DNA of 10,743 bases from Acanthaster planci (Eukaryota; Echinodermata; Asteroidea; Valvatida; Acanthasteridae). Below are positions 1 through 7,796 of the stretch, piece after piece. Within the stretch, counting starts at the first letter, position 1. Each line of letters begins with the position of its first letter. Below the pieces are notes generated by a model. That model was not told the origin of the DNA. It saw nothing but the letters and a program-made list of their open reading frames with translations, and did no database searches. Position numbers and translations under genes: made by a program. The DNA is taken from positions 1-10,743 of the forward strand of contig NW_019091776.1 in NCBI RefSeq assembly GCF_001949145.1, given 5' to 3'.

Positions 1-146
1 GTTTTTAACCCACTATGTTCATATTCACCCTCTACAGTCAAGGTCAATTCGTACCGTATTTCTACCCCTACTCCATTGTTATACCCCTACCCAAGGTCAA
101 ATTGTACTCAAGGTTTCACCCTATCCTCATTCATATTTATCATACG

Positions 147-203
147 TGACCTTTTCATATTTCAAGGTCAAAGTGTACCCAATAGTCCCCCCCCACTACT
201 ACC
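147..203 (+). repeat. Repeat copy A: TGACCTT/AAGGTCA inverted pair plus C-run
   Basis: TGACCTT (147-153) is the exact inverse of AAGGTCA (164-170), leaving a 10-base centre. The pair is followed by AAGTGTAC, then a run of eight C (187-194) and CACTACTACCACG. The same order recurs at 590-657. Upstream similarity (CCTCAT..CATATTT) suggests the copy may begin near 115. Confidence 0.6.
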
Positions 204-589
204 ACGCGCCCAAAGATACTCCACCGACAATAGGATCCACCTTTCCCACGGACTCCTCCAAGACACCGCGGGGCCAACACTCATTAAGGCTACTCCGCTC
301 ACACAATAGGATTATCCAACCCATTAACGGCTCTTCAGAACACACACTTCTTTGCGGGGACACCGTCGAACCACCGACCAAGGACACACATTACGTTTAT
401 GAAATCACCGACGATTCATCCATTTTCATAACTATAATATCTTATATCTTTAGGCCATTTTTCTTATACCTCCCTCCCAAGCAATACTCATACGGGTCAC
501 CCACACCAGACACAAGGTGGGTCATTTCTAACACCCCCTCATCCTATACATCACTCATATTTCATATTTCATACTTATGCATATTAATG

Positions 590-657
590 TGACCTTTATG
601 GATTTTTCAGGAAAGGTCAAAAGTGTACTGGATTGCCCCCCCCCCACTACTCACGAG
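590..657 (+). repeat. Repeat copy B: TGACCTTT/AAAGGTCA inverted pair plus C-run
   Basis: TGACCTTT (590-597) and AAAGGTCA (612-619) are an exact inverted pair with a 14-base centre. They are followed by AAAGTGTAC, ten C (636-645) and CACTACTCACG. It matches copy A in element order, about 445 bases downstream. The shared layout supports a dispersed or tandem repeat over chance. Confidence 0.6.
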
Positions 658-1096
658 TCCATGCAACCATATACATGAAGCTGGAACGTCTACAAGCCCA
701 GAGTTTTTTATCAGTGCTGCAGTTGGGTTGAAATATGGGGTTAGGACAGGTCGGTGTCGTACCCACTACGTATACCAAGTTATCTTAACCCTCCCTCCTA
801 TTTTGAAGATGTGGAAGATCAACCTACTTCCACCATCTGTGGGGTGAGTGCAGTACCCCATTGGCCCAATACAGGCTCCCTAACCAGGCCCCTTCCTTTT
901 CCTAGACAAGCAGAAGTAGTTAACCAGCTGGGTTGTGCTTCAAAATGACAAGATCCCAATAGAATGAAAAGACCTAACTGTTTTATGTCATTTTGGTGCA
1001 ACATAGCATTACATTTGTTCAGAAAATCACAAATTATCCAGAAGATGTAAGAACACATCTCCGTGCGAAGTGATCAAGGCTGAAAGCCATAAGTGC

Positions 1097-1108
1097 AGTC
1101 ACGTGACT
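1097..1108. promoter_or_regulatory. E-box palindrome (CLEAR/USF-like)
   Basis: AGTCACGTGACT is a perfect 12-bp palindrome containing GTCACGTGAC, the consensus bound by TFEB/MITF and USF bHLH-zip factors. No promoter elements or gene start are visible beside it, so its function is an inference from the motif alone. Confidence 0.35.
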
Positions 1109-2049
1109 TGAAACTTTCTCAACTCGAAAATGTTGCCGTTCAACTCCAGATTTTGCAACTCCTGAAATCTACATTAGAAAGTGAAAATGTTTCACACTAC
1201 AGGAATATAACCGCGATAAGTTCTATCTACTTATTGGCATAATTATGTACGTACATGTACACGCTTTGTTCATGTTTATAAGCTGCTGTGTAATTTAGCT
1301 GATCATTTGTTTCCCTTAGATAAAAGGCCTATTTTTCAGAATTGTTAAGTGATTGCAAAATCCTGAAACAGATCAAAGGCTCCTGCCAACAGTGCAACAG
1401 TGAACGGAAATATGTGACCAAAAACATCGAGGAAACAGTTGGCTTAAGTTCTTCGGGGCAATGTGGAGCTTTATCCTGAAACATCTCATCAGCGTGGCTC
1501 CTTTTTGTGGTCTCATATTGAGGTAGGTTAAAACAGGGTTTTTGTCATCCAATTGTTTCCAAAAGTTCAGATTCATTATATTTGTTAGTATTCATGTATT
1601 TTACGCACTTAGTGTGCTTGCCCTGGCTCACTATACTTTTGGTAGATTGGTTGTACATTATTTTACAATGACCACCAGATAACAGCGTTCAGTGTGTGCT
1701 TTAGTCAGTTTGAAAAAGCATTCATTCAAAAGCTTGGGGTAGGCTAGCTGACAAGACAGGCATCATGTAACATTTTTCATCAAGATCCAGACACTCTTTT
1801 GAAGACACAACCTGGGTAGGTTTATTTTTATCTTCATTATGACTTACACGTAGACTTAGCAAAGGTTTCAGGAACCATTTATGTAATTATATCCCCACTC
1901 ACTGTAATTTTTAAGGGTCTTTGGTTTTGCGAAACTTCTCTCCTGCACCGCGACGTTACATTAAGACAGGGAAAGAGAATGAAGTAACACAACCTGAATG
2001 CTGAATAAATTGATCTTTGAACAGTTTTATACTGTTTCATGTACATGCA

Positions 2050-2069
2050 ATATTCCAGTCCTGGAATAT
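2050..2069. repeat. Interrupted palindrome ATATTCCAG-TC-CTGGAATAT
   Basis: Two exact 9-base inverted arms are separated by TC. It lies about 140 bases beyond the truncated protease end of the retroelement and is not part of any recognised element. It could form a small cruciform or be a dimeric protein site. Confidence 0.5.
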
Positions 2070-2207
2070 ACACAAGTGTTGTATGTGGTTAAGCACAGAA
2101 ACAAACTGTTAACGGTCGTCATTGATCTGCTAAATACCTCAATTGTTCTAGTAACCAGATTGCAAGAATTTCAAGATCTCGTTTTAACCCTTATTGTCAT
2201 ATTGACT

Positions 2208-2681
2208 TCACAGGACAGACGCTTTTGCCCCCTCGGTTTGACTTTCCCCCCCGAAGAAACCACACAGACGGGTTGTGGGTGTGAACTGCAAGGTCGGGTT
2301 GCGGAGTTTCAAAGTGCAGTAAACGTTGAACGGTAGTATGTTTACCTCGGATCCGGTGTCAAGCAGGAAGTTGACGGGTTTATCCTCGACTGCGATGGTC
2401 TGGCGCCATGAAGTTGGTGATTGGCCATTGTCGCCGGAGACTGCACCGACAAAAAACTCAGAGTCATCTTCGGTGTCATTGGGTGCACTCACAGCTCGCA
2501 TGTGTTTGCGCTTGGAACGGCAAACTTTGCTGAAATGTCCGGTTTTGTGACAGGACTTGCATTGCTGGCCTCTAGCTGGGCATGACGCATGACTTGGGTC
2601 ATATCCGCAATTGGGACACCTGACCTGTCCAGTGCCGGGCTGGAGTTTTGGTGTGTGAGTGCTAGACGCTTTCTGTCGTGG
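2208..2681 (-). pseudogene. Nucleocapsid zinc knuckles and truncated aspartic protease
   Basis: This stretch is in the same frame as gag, separated only by the TGA at 2684-2682. It first shows CPNCGYDPSHASC (2618-2580), an oddly spaced C-x2-C-x5-H-x2-C knuckle. The next knuckle, CKSCHKTGHFSKVC (2561-2520), has canonical C-x2-C-x4-H-x4-C spacing. A linker rich in D and E follows, then a retropepsin beginning near a Trp at 2408. Its catalytic LLDTGSEVNILP has DTG at 2360-2352. The fold is incomplete: sequence after GFFGGES is broken by TGA at 2210-2208, and the second half with its usual ILG motif is absent. The other frames below 2208 offer no convincing continuation. It cannot yield a working polyprotein as read here. 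Confidence 0.8.
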
Positions 2682-3275
2682 TCAATGTTGTACTGCCTGA
2701 ACAGCTGCGGTGTTGTGAGTTCCTTTAATTTCACGGAGATCTTTGGTGGCAGTCTCAAGAGCTTTAGCAATTTCCAAGGTGTTTTGGAAAGTGAGGCCGT
2801 CCTTAGTCAGAAGATGTTTCTGAACATATTCAATGCGGAGGCCACAAATCAGGCGATCACGCAAGGCGTCATCCAGAAATGTCCCAAATTGGCAGGGGCT
2901 GGCCAAGTTCTGTAGTGCAACTCCGTACTGAGCGATGGACTCATCGATGTGTTGATCACGTTTGTAAAATCTGAAACGTTCCGCTACAACTAGACGCTTT
3001 GGGCCACAGTGCGATACTAGCATCTCGCAAAGGTCCTTGTAGCCCTTCTGTGATACTGAAGTTGGTTCAGCTAGGCTTTTGACAGTCTTGTAGACAGTAG
3101 AACCAACTGCACTTAAAAGAACCGCCGGTTGTTTTGCCGGAGGGATGTCACTGGCAACAAAATACAAGTTGAGACGTTCAATGTAGTTCCAAATATCTTC
3201 AATCTGATCGTATGGGTCCAGACGACCGATAAGCGGAGCGGCGGATACCGCCCCCAACGACGGGGACTGCGCCAT
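2682..3275 (-). CDS. gag: Retrotransposon Gag capsid, ends at in-frame TGA
   Basis: This 197-codon frame encodes a Ty3/gypsy Gag, the structural protein of the cytoplasmic virus-like particle. I start it at the ATG at 3275 because it has a good context (A at -3, G at +4). The frame is open upstream to 3347, but no further ATG lies there. Near residues 28-36 the protein reads DIWNYIERL..YF, the usual beginning of Mag-like capsids. A central AERFRFYKRDQ and a later LRDRLICGL are also characteristic. The frame ends at TGA (2684-2682), but the same frame continues directly into the zinc knuckles. Gag and nucleocapsid normally form one chain, so the stop probably truncates the protein. A CGA to TGA change on this strand would explain it. 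Confidence 0.8.
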   Translation of the reverse strand: MAQSPSLGAVSAAPLIGRLDPYDQIEDIWNYIERLNLYFVASDIPPAKQPAVLLSAVGSTVYKTVKSLAEPTSVSQKGYKDLCEMLVSHCGPKRLVVAERFRFYKRDQHIDESIAQYGVALQNLASPCQFGTFLDDALRDRLICGLRIEYVQKHLLTKDGLTFQNTLEIAKALETATKDLREIKGTHNTAAVQAVQH

Positions 3276-3400
3276 CGTGATGCGTGAGTTTATTCCCGTG
3301 CGTGAAACTCTCACAAGTTCGTTGGAAAGTTGTAGCGGGAAGGTCACGTTTTGGTGAACAAAAATGAATGCAAAATGACGGCTATGTTATTCTGAATCAA

Positions 3401-3415
3401 CCACCGCTGCCACCA
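3401..3415 (-). other. Primer-binding site, tRNA-Leu
   Basis: The minus strand reads TGGTGGCAGCGGTGG immediately after the LTR. Its complement, CCACCGCTGCCACCA, matches the 3' end of animal cytosolic tRNA-Leu (AAG/TAG type) including the added CCA, over 15 bases. This would prime minus-strand reverse transcription. The tRNA match is from memory of the family sequence and should be checked against a tRNA set. Confidence 0.8.
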
Positions 3416-3578
3416 TGTAATAAAGTTGGGTTTAGGTTGACGAGAAATGAGACACAAAGGGGTGAACTCACCGTTTGGGGTTCACCATGCGGGCCGCCGG
3501 CGTCATGTTTGTACATGATTTTATTCAGCGGGCGGGCAGAACGTGTAGTTCGTGACATGGTCGCAAACGTTTATTACA
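3416..3578 (-). repeat. 5' LTR of the retroelement (163 bp)
   Basis: The ends are exact inverted repeats: TGTAATAAA at 3416-3424 and TTTATTACA at 3570-3578, giving the TG...CA ends usual for LTRs. The inner end abuts the primer-binding site with no gap, as expected for a 5' LTR. On the minus strand an AATAAA polyadenylation signal lies inside (3525-3520). The length is short for an LTR, but Mag-type elements are known for short LTRs. A second copy is not present in the window, so the outer boundary rests on the inverted repeat alone. Confidence 0.75.
3520..3525 (-). promoter_or_regulatory. LTR polyadenylation signal
   Basis: AATAAA on the minus strand within the LTR, about 53 bases from the outer LTR end. 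Its position fits the R/U5 poly(A) signal of an LTR. No clear TATA box is seen upstream of it. Confidence 0.45.
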
Positions 3579-4763
3579 ACACAGACATGTTACAAGTTTA
3601 ATTATTTATCAACAATCTACACAGTCCCTAAGTACAACCACAAAACCTGAAAGTTATAGCTTCATTTTGAGATAAAAACAACATGTTTCTGGTATTAGAT
3701 TTAACTGACAAACTGTTCGGTTATGCAGTAAAACTACAATATTTCTATCAGAAATTCAGAAGAACAAGACCTAAAAGTCGTCACCATTGGAAGAAACACT
3801 ACTTGTTCAAAAGAAGTAAAGTTTTATCTCGCCCCAAACTGATTCAGGATGAATGCCACTGGTAAAAGTACATTCTTTGAATTCATGCGAATTGAAGATT
3901 CCTAAACTTTGAGAAATAGCAATTCCGCTGACTTCAGTCACTAACTACAACCAAAATATCTGAAAGTATTAAAGAATTGCTTAATTTTAAGATTAACCGT
4001 AACCCCCAAGGATGTATGTAAATTCACATTGAAATCGGAAGATTTGGGACTGTTAGTGTTAAAACATATGTTTTATTAAGTTCAAATGATAAACTTTTTG
4101 GTTGCATGATATCCTATACATCCTTTGGTATAATTATGATGCAGTTTCTCCACAAATTAGGTTTCCTCATTTAGTATTGAATCACATTCATGTCGGAGAA
4201 TGTGAAATTAAATTATACATATTAAATGTATTCAAACGACAAAAAAGTGTGATTTTCTGAGTTTCAAGAAATTATATCGGTACACACATAGATACACATC
4301 CTTCAAAGCATAATAACTTCCTAACCTCGAGCATGGGTTCTTATTTCAGTAAAAGTTAAAGATCAATGGACATTAGGTATTTGTTTTGTAATGTCAAATT
4401 TTAAATGACAATTCTTACCTTCTAGAGTTTAAACACGATCTTGATCAGCCTTTTCCCCAGGATAGAGAGTAGCATTTCTTGCACAGGGAATAAAGTGAAT
4501 TGTAAAGAATGTTTTTCTTCAATACTGGACAGTACTCAGTTCAAACTCAAATGTTAGACCACATTACGGTGGTTGCCCAATCCACTCATATCTAGACACA
4601 GGATACTTCCGAGTAGATACAGAGATAAGCGGTGTTTTGGTACTTAGCCCTGTCTTCTGAGCTGGTGCCATTGTTCAGCTAACATAGTTTCCCCTAATCT
4701 TCAGTTTCCTTGATGTTGAAGGAGCAACATCCAGCTCCTCAATGCAGGCTGACACTGTCGGTG
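3579..4763. other. AT-rich DNA without a recognisable gene
   Basis: Stops are frequent in all frames and no domain is visible. The short plus-strand frame at 3683-3865 is lysine- and arginine-rich with no family signature. On the minus strand this region lies 3' of the lectin exon and may contain its 3' UTR. A minus-strand AATAAA (4076-4071) is about 690 bases past the lectin stop, too far to assign with confidence. Confidence 0.5.
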
Positions 4764-5162
4764 CTAAACTCCTGGAGTGCAGACAGCCTGGTGCACACGG
4801 AAAGCCTTGTGAAGATTACTACAAAAACCATCATCCATACTGTCATGATATGTTGAAGCCAACACAGCACAGTCTTCATCACCGCAACAATTATCTGGTT
4901 GTCCAGGTCCCTATTTCAGAAACAGTTCGCTTCCTCTCTGACCATCACACTCCCAAACTCCTTCAACTTGCATGCCATTGCAAGCGATCGATGCGTGAAA
5001 CTCACTGCCCCTCTGTTGTGCCACATCAATCATAAAATTCATCACTTCGGGTGAACGTGGAGCAGCCATATTTCCGCCTTTCTCTCGGCACACAGACTTA
5101 GCATCATTCCAATTAAAGGGCAATTCAGTAAGATAATAACAAGAGTTACGCCACAGTAGAGC
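4764..5162 (-). pseudogene. C-type lectin-like domain, terminal exon with internal amber stop
   Basis: The exon encodes a nearly complete C-type lectin-like domain of about 132 codons, ending at TAG (4766-4764) a few residues after the last cysteine. Near the start it reads LWRNSCYY, then NWNDAKSVC, IACNG, EGVWECDG, GPGQPDN, DEDC and a final QAVC. The four canonical disulfide cysteines are kept (KSVC, DEDC, GFC, QAVC). The extra pair in IAC and WEC fits a known subtype. QPD is the motif linked to galactose-type ligands. An in-frame TAG at 4913-4911 falls just before GPGQPDN, where the family normally has Trp. The WND motif reads MDD, and the Trp expected before IAC is Ser. Domains of this kind are usually secreted or on the cell surface. 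The earlier exon or exons, including a signal peptide, were not firmly identified. A non-functional copy is most likely. Confidence 0.82.
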
Positions 5163-5178
5163 CTGAAAGTAAAAGGTC
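5163..5178 (-). other. 3' splice site of the lectin exon
   Basis: The minus strand reads GACCTTTTACTTTCAG directly before the exon's first codon. It has a pyrimidine-rich tract and a perfect YAG. It places the exon start at 5162 in phase 0, and the preceding codons (in-frame CVTFYF) are intronic. Confidence 0.65.
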
Positions 5179-5194
5179 ACGCAGCAAGCTTCCG

Positions 5195-5331
5195 GAACCC
5201 TCACGTGGTCCTCCTATGGGGATTTTACGTTCGGTCGTCCTATCACGTTCGATATTTTTTGGAAGAATAATTCCTAACTGAAACGACCCCTCGAAACCCT
5301 CATGTTGGAATTTTACCTTTGTCTTCCTCAA
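5195..5331. repeat. Two diverged copies of a 36-47 bp unit
   Basis: GAACCCTCACGTGG...GGATTTTACGTTCGG (5195-5241) and GAAACCCTCATGTTG...GAATTTTACCTTTG (5293-5331) share order and most bases, with an 11-base gap in the second. They are about 98 bases apart in the intron or 5' flank of the lectin exon. Similarity is moderate and chance is not excluded. Confidence 0.3.
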
Positions 5332-6472
5332 ACAATAGTTACATTGAGATATGTAAAAAACGAATTTTGTAACGACCTTTCGCTTTTACCGGCGATATCG
5401 TACCTAGGTATCCATGTTCATGCAAATTTGTTTTCACAACCCGTGATTACGGGAAAACAAGATTGTACAACGGATGCAAAGATTTACCTACTTGCACTCG
5501 ATGAGTTCCATATTCCGTTGAGTTGACATCATGCAGTTGTTGTCAGCAAAGGTTAGATAAAAGATTAGAATCTTTCGTGGCCGAAGTAGAATATTGCTTT
5601 AGGTTTACTACTTATAAATCATAAGACTGTTTAAAATATTTCGATCTGTTTTAATAGCAGTTTTTACCAACGGACTACCATAAGATTTCAAACCGTAAAT
5701 AGTCAACCGTGTACAAGACTGGTGCATTGCACTGTTCTTCATGTATTTTAGATCTTCGGAAGTGATGGGTCATTTTTTGGCTGGATGTTTCTCCTTTACG
5801 TCAGGTGATTTTTCAGTTCTTATGTTACCAGGTTTTGAGCTGTGAGATGAAAAAGGAAGATTTTCTTTGGACCTTTTTCTTTCACAGGAACTTTGCTCAT
5901 TGACTTTTAATGACATGTCAATCAAAATTATTAACAATGACTGGAAAATCATGAAAAGGTACAATTAATTTGTGTGCAGCAAACGTCCTTCACGACCTAA
6001 CACAGTAGCATCACTTATACTGTACTTTAGTCCTTAAATAGCCTATAACTACATGTATCCAATGCCTGTTCTTACAATACACAATTATTTGCTTGGTCAT
6101 GACTATGAACTGGAAGAAAGAATTTCCTCACTACACTTGAGTGTTTGACTTGACACCTGTCCGTCAATAACTGGTCAAATACTCGGAAACAACGATAACC
6201 CAATTTCCATGTATAACGCTTAATATTCCATCTCATGTGTCCAGTACACACATTATCTTAGACACGTACATGAACACACGTATATCCATTTAAAACAAGC
6301 AGTCCTTGTCATTCGAGAAAACTAAAAATGCACAAGCACCTTCGTTCATTATAGCTTCTCATGAGTCACACTCTTATGTGGCAACTGAGGTTATCTACCA
6401 AATTCTGCATTTCCCACTAAGTACATGTGCATATTCAGTCCATTCATCTGGGATTTCCGGGTTGTTTCCATG

Positions 6473-6574
6473 CTCTAAACACTGCATATTTACATGTGCA
6501 TCATGTTGTTCAACCCTTGGGACCTCTAAACACTGCACATTTACATGTACCTCATGTTGTCCAACCCTTGAGAC
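6473..6574 (+). repeat. 51-bp minisatellite, two copies
   Basis: Unit 1 (6473-6523) and unit 2 (6524-6574) both begin CTCTAAACACTGCA and differ at five of 51 positions. The unit is a multiple of three, so one plus-strand frame (6306-6773) reads two 17-residue copies of SKHC-x-FTC-x-SCC-x-TL-x-T. That frame has no ATG at its start, and all five differences change an amino acid. I therefore take it as a non-coding tandem duplication. Confidence 0.8.
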
Positions 6575-7317
6575 CTATCTAAGTAATCGTTCATCAATTC
6601 ACACCTCTTGTAGGGCTGCATGTGCTGTATCATTTCTACTCGGCCAAAATCACCGAGAGACACTGATCTTAAATGAAGAGAAATTACTAACATATCTCTA
6701 TAGAATCTTGGAAATGTCTTTATTCATTCGAATGTCTATGTGCTTGTCACATGGTCCTGAGAAACAACTGTAGTGAAATTCCTACTACAACTGCCGAGGC
6801 AGCCGTTGAATGACACCACTTGAAGATTTGGTTAAGAAAGGCCACAAGCAGATGTTGGTTGGCTTTTCTCCTGTAAATAGTTCTTGCCTGGATTAGACCA
6901 GTAACAAAAGAAAACTGGCCCATTCGGCGGCAGTGTGCCAGAAGAGCATTGTTTCCTTGGTTTTATCTGTGCGCGGAGCAAAAAAGCAGTCGCCATCGCC
7001 CATTCGACGAGCTCGGTTGTCAAGACTGACTGCAAAGCCTCGACAAGAAGTTTAACTCGACAAAATAGTCTTCTTTACTCTTCCCTATTCCTTTTTGGGG
7101 GCTGTTGTCTGGAAGCAGGATAGGAGCTGAATGGACAGTGTATACTCCTCTACGGTAGCTATCCTGGTGGAAGGACAACACCTTTTCATCTTATTATTTA
7201 TTTTCCCACTTCAGTTTTGCTGACATGGAAATTTTCCTCGGAGCTCAGTGGTAAATGATATTTATTTAAGTTCCTATCAGGGATAATTTGGCTTAATTTA
7301 TCCAAATCTCCTAAACT
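6575..7317. other. No recognisable gene
   Basis: Short open frames occur on both strands. One on the minus strand (6832-7035) contains MATAFLLRA and several cysteines, but it has no ATG at its start, no clear splice sites at both ends and no family signature. No RNA gene or promoter is evident. Confidence 0.45.
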
Positions 7318-7796
7318 GGATGATTCAACCCCCCCCCAAAAAAGTGGGGGATCACCCCATCTCCTAAGATTCGTTCCCATACATGCCAGGTTTTTCTATT
7401 ATTTATTTTAGGAATAAATAAACTGTGCACTGTCTGTGCAGGATTTACGAGGACATTTTTTAAACAATCGGCTGACCTTTACGGTTTTCAGAATTTGCGT
7501 CTTGGCGCACATAGAAAAATCCATTTAAAAAGTATTTTGAGTGGGTTTTGAGCATTATTTCACTTGGTTTGGATACTTCCATAAAATCAGAGAGAACATA
7601 TTTTATTTGGAGGTGCTCTTTCCCCCTAGGCCTTTTACTAGGAACCATCCTGAATCCTCTGAAATCCTCCGATTTTCAAAATGAAAAAATTTCATTCAGC
7701 CCAAATCCGCCAAGATCCTCCCAAATTTCTTGAAAACGTCATTTAGAGGTGAGCCCAACTGTCCCCACTTTTTCGGGGGGGGGGGTTGAATCATCC
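7318..7796. repeat. Inverted repeat (32/34 bp arms, 413 bp loop), foldback or MITE-like
   Basis: The left arm (7318-7349) reads GGATGATTCAA, nine C, then AAAAAAGTGGGG. The inverse of the right arm (7763-7796) reads GGATGATTCAA, eleven C, then GAAAAAGTGGGG. The arms differ only in C-run length and one base. The 413-bp interior (7350-7762) has no ORF with a recognisable domain and carries repeated AATCCTCC/ATCTCCTAA-like words. No target-site duplication was found at the arm edges. This could be a small non-autonomous foldback element or two opposite insertions of one repeat. Confidence 0.6.
7399..7421. repeat. AT-rich hairpin
   Basis: TTATTTATT (7399-7407) and AATAAATAA (7413-7421) are exact inverted arms around TTAGG. 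It sits inside the loop of the larger inverted repeat. Confidence 0.5.

Larger units (their letters stand above)
1..660. repeat. Degenerate repeat field with YCAAGGTCA-N4-GTAC words
   Basis: The word AAGGTCA followed at fixed distance by GTAC occurs four times on the plus strand. The copies start at 38 (TCAAGGTCA, GTAC at 51), 91 (CCAAGGTCA, GTAC at 104), 162 (TCAAGGTCA, GTAC at 175) and 611 (GAAAGGTCA, GTAC at 625, spacer one base longer). The flanks are rich in short CA/CT/AT words such as TTCATATT and CCCTAC, so the region looks like decayed copies of one longer unit. Plus-strand open frames at 76-309 and 146-592 have no recognisable domain and read through this low-complexity repeat, so I do not call a gene here. 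Confidence 0.55.
661..2207. other. No recognisable gene; intergenic or intronic DNA
   Basis: All frames are broken by frequent stops. The short open frames (for example 819-1058 minus, 1373-1576 minus, 1998-2336 plus) show no motif and no coding-like third-position bias. The stretch holds a 12-bp E-box palindrome at 1097-1108 and a 20-bp interrupted palindrome at 2050-2069, listed separately. Confidence 0.6.
2208..3578 (-). mobile_element. Ty3/gypsy (Mag-like) LTR retrotransposon, 5' fragment
   Basis: Read on the minus strand, the order is LTR (3578-3416), tRNA-Leu primer-binding site (3415-3401), about 125 nt of leader, gag from an ATG at 3275, zinc-knuckle nucleocapsid, and the start of an aspartic protease that stops at 2208. 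This is the normal 5' order of a Ty3/gypsy element. The gag resembles the Mag/K02A2.6-type capsids common in invertebrate genomes. Reverse transcriptase, RNase H, integrase, polypurine tract and 3' LTR are missing, so the element is truncated inside or just after the protease. Below about 2208 no frame continues the protease convincingly. Near-complete openness of the gag-protease frame points to a fairly recent insertion. The Mag assignment is by eye and less certain than the Ty3/gypsy assignment. Confidence 0.85.
5163..6472. other. No firm gene; possible upstream lectin intron
   Basis: If the minus-strand lectin exon has a 5' partner, it should lie here or further right. One weak candidate is an ATG at 5952 (minus), reading MIFQSLLIILIDMSL, which is short and hydrophobic like a signal peptide. 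It is followed by a possible donor CCTG|GTAACA near 5834. Its Kozak context is poor and its phase (1) does not join directly to the phase-0 lectin acceptor, so I do not call it an exon. The rest shows only short, featureless open frames. Confidence 0.4.

Noticed and set aside
1373-2207. Remaining pol region of the retroelement beyond the protease
   Set aside because: No frame below 2208 on the minus strand shows reverse transcriptase, RNase H or integrase motifs, and no polypurine tract or 3' LTR was found.
2589-2915. 108-codon plus-strand open frame opposite gag
   Set aside because: It is antisense to the gag/nucleocapsid frame, which has clear motifs; the plus frame has none.
3276-3347. 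Longer gag start at 3347
   Set aside because: The codon there is GTG. The first ATG in frame is at 3275 and has a good context.
3632-4110. Diverged duplication (3632-3730 against 3945-4110)
   Set aside because: Words such as TACAACCA..CTGAAAGT and AACATRTKTT..GACAAACTKTT recur in order, but their spacing differs (47 and 118 bases) and identity is low. AT-rich chance similarity is not excluded.
5833-5952. Signal-peptide-like minus-strand exon for the lectin gene
   Set aside because: MIFQSLLIILIDMSL is hydrophobic, but the start context is weak, the donor is mediocre and its phase does not fit the lectin acceptor.
6362-6368. AP-1 site TGAGTCA
   Set aside because: A single 7-base match is expected by chance in a window of this size and has no promoter context.
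6306-6773. 155-codon plus-strand open frame with Cys-rich repeats
   Set aside because: It starts at TTG with no ATG before the repeat, has no signal peptide or known domain, and all differences between the repeat copies change residues. A tandem duplication in non-coding DNA is simpler.
6832-7035. Minus-strand Cys-containing open frame
   Set aside because: No ATG at its start, no paired splice sites and no recognisable family.
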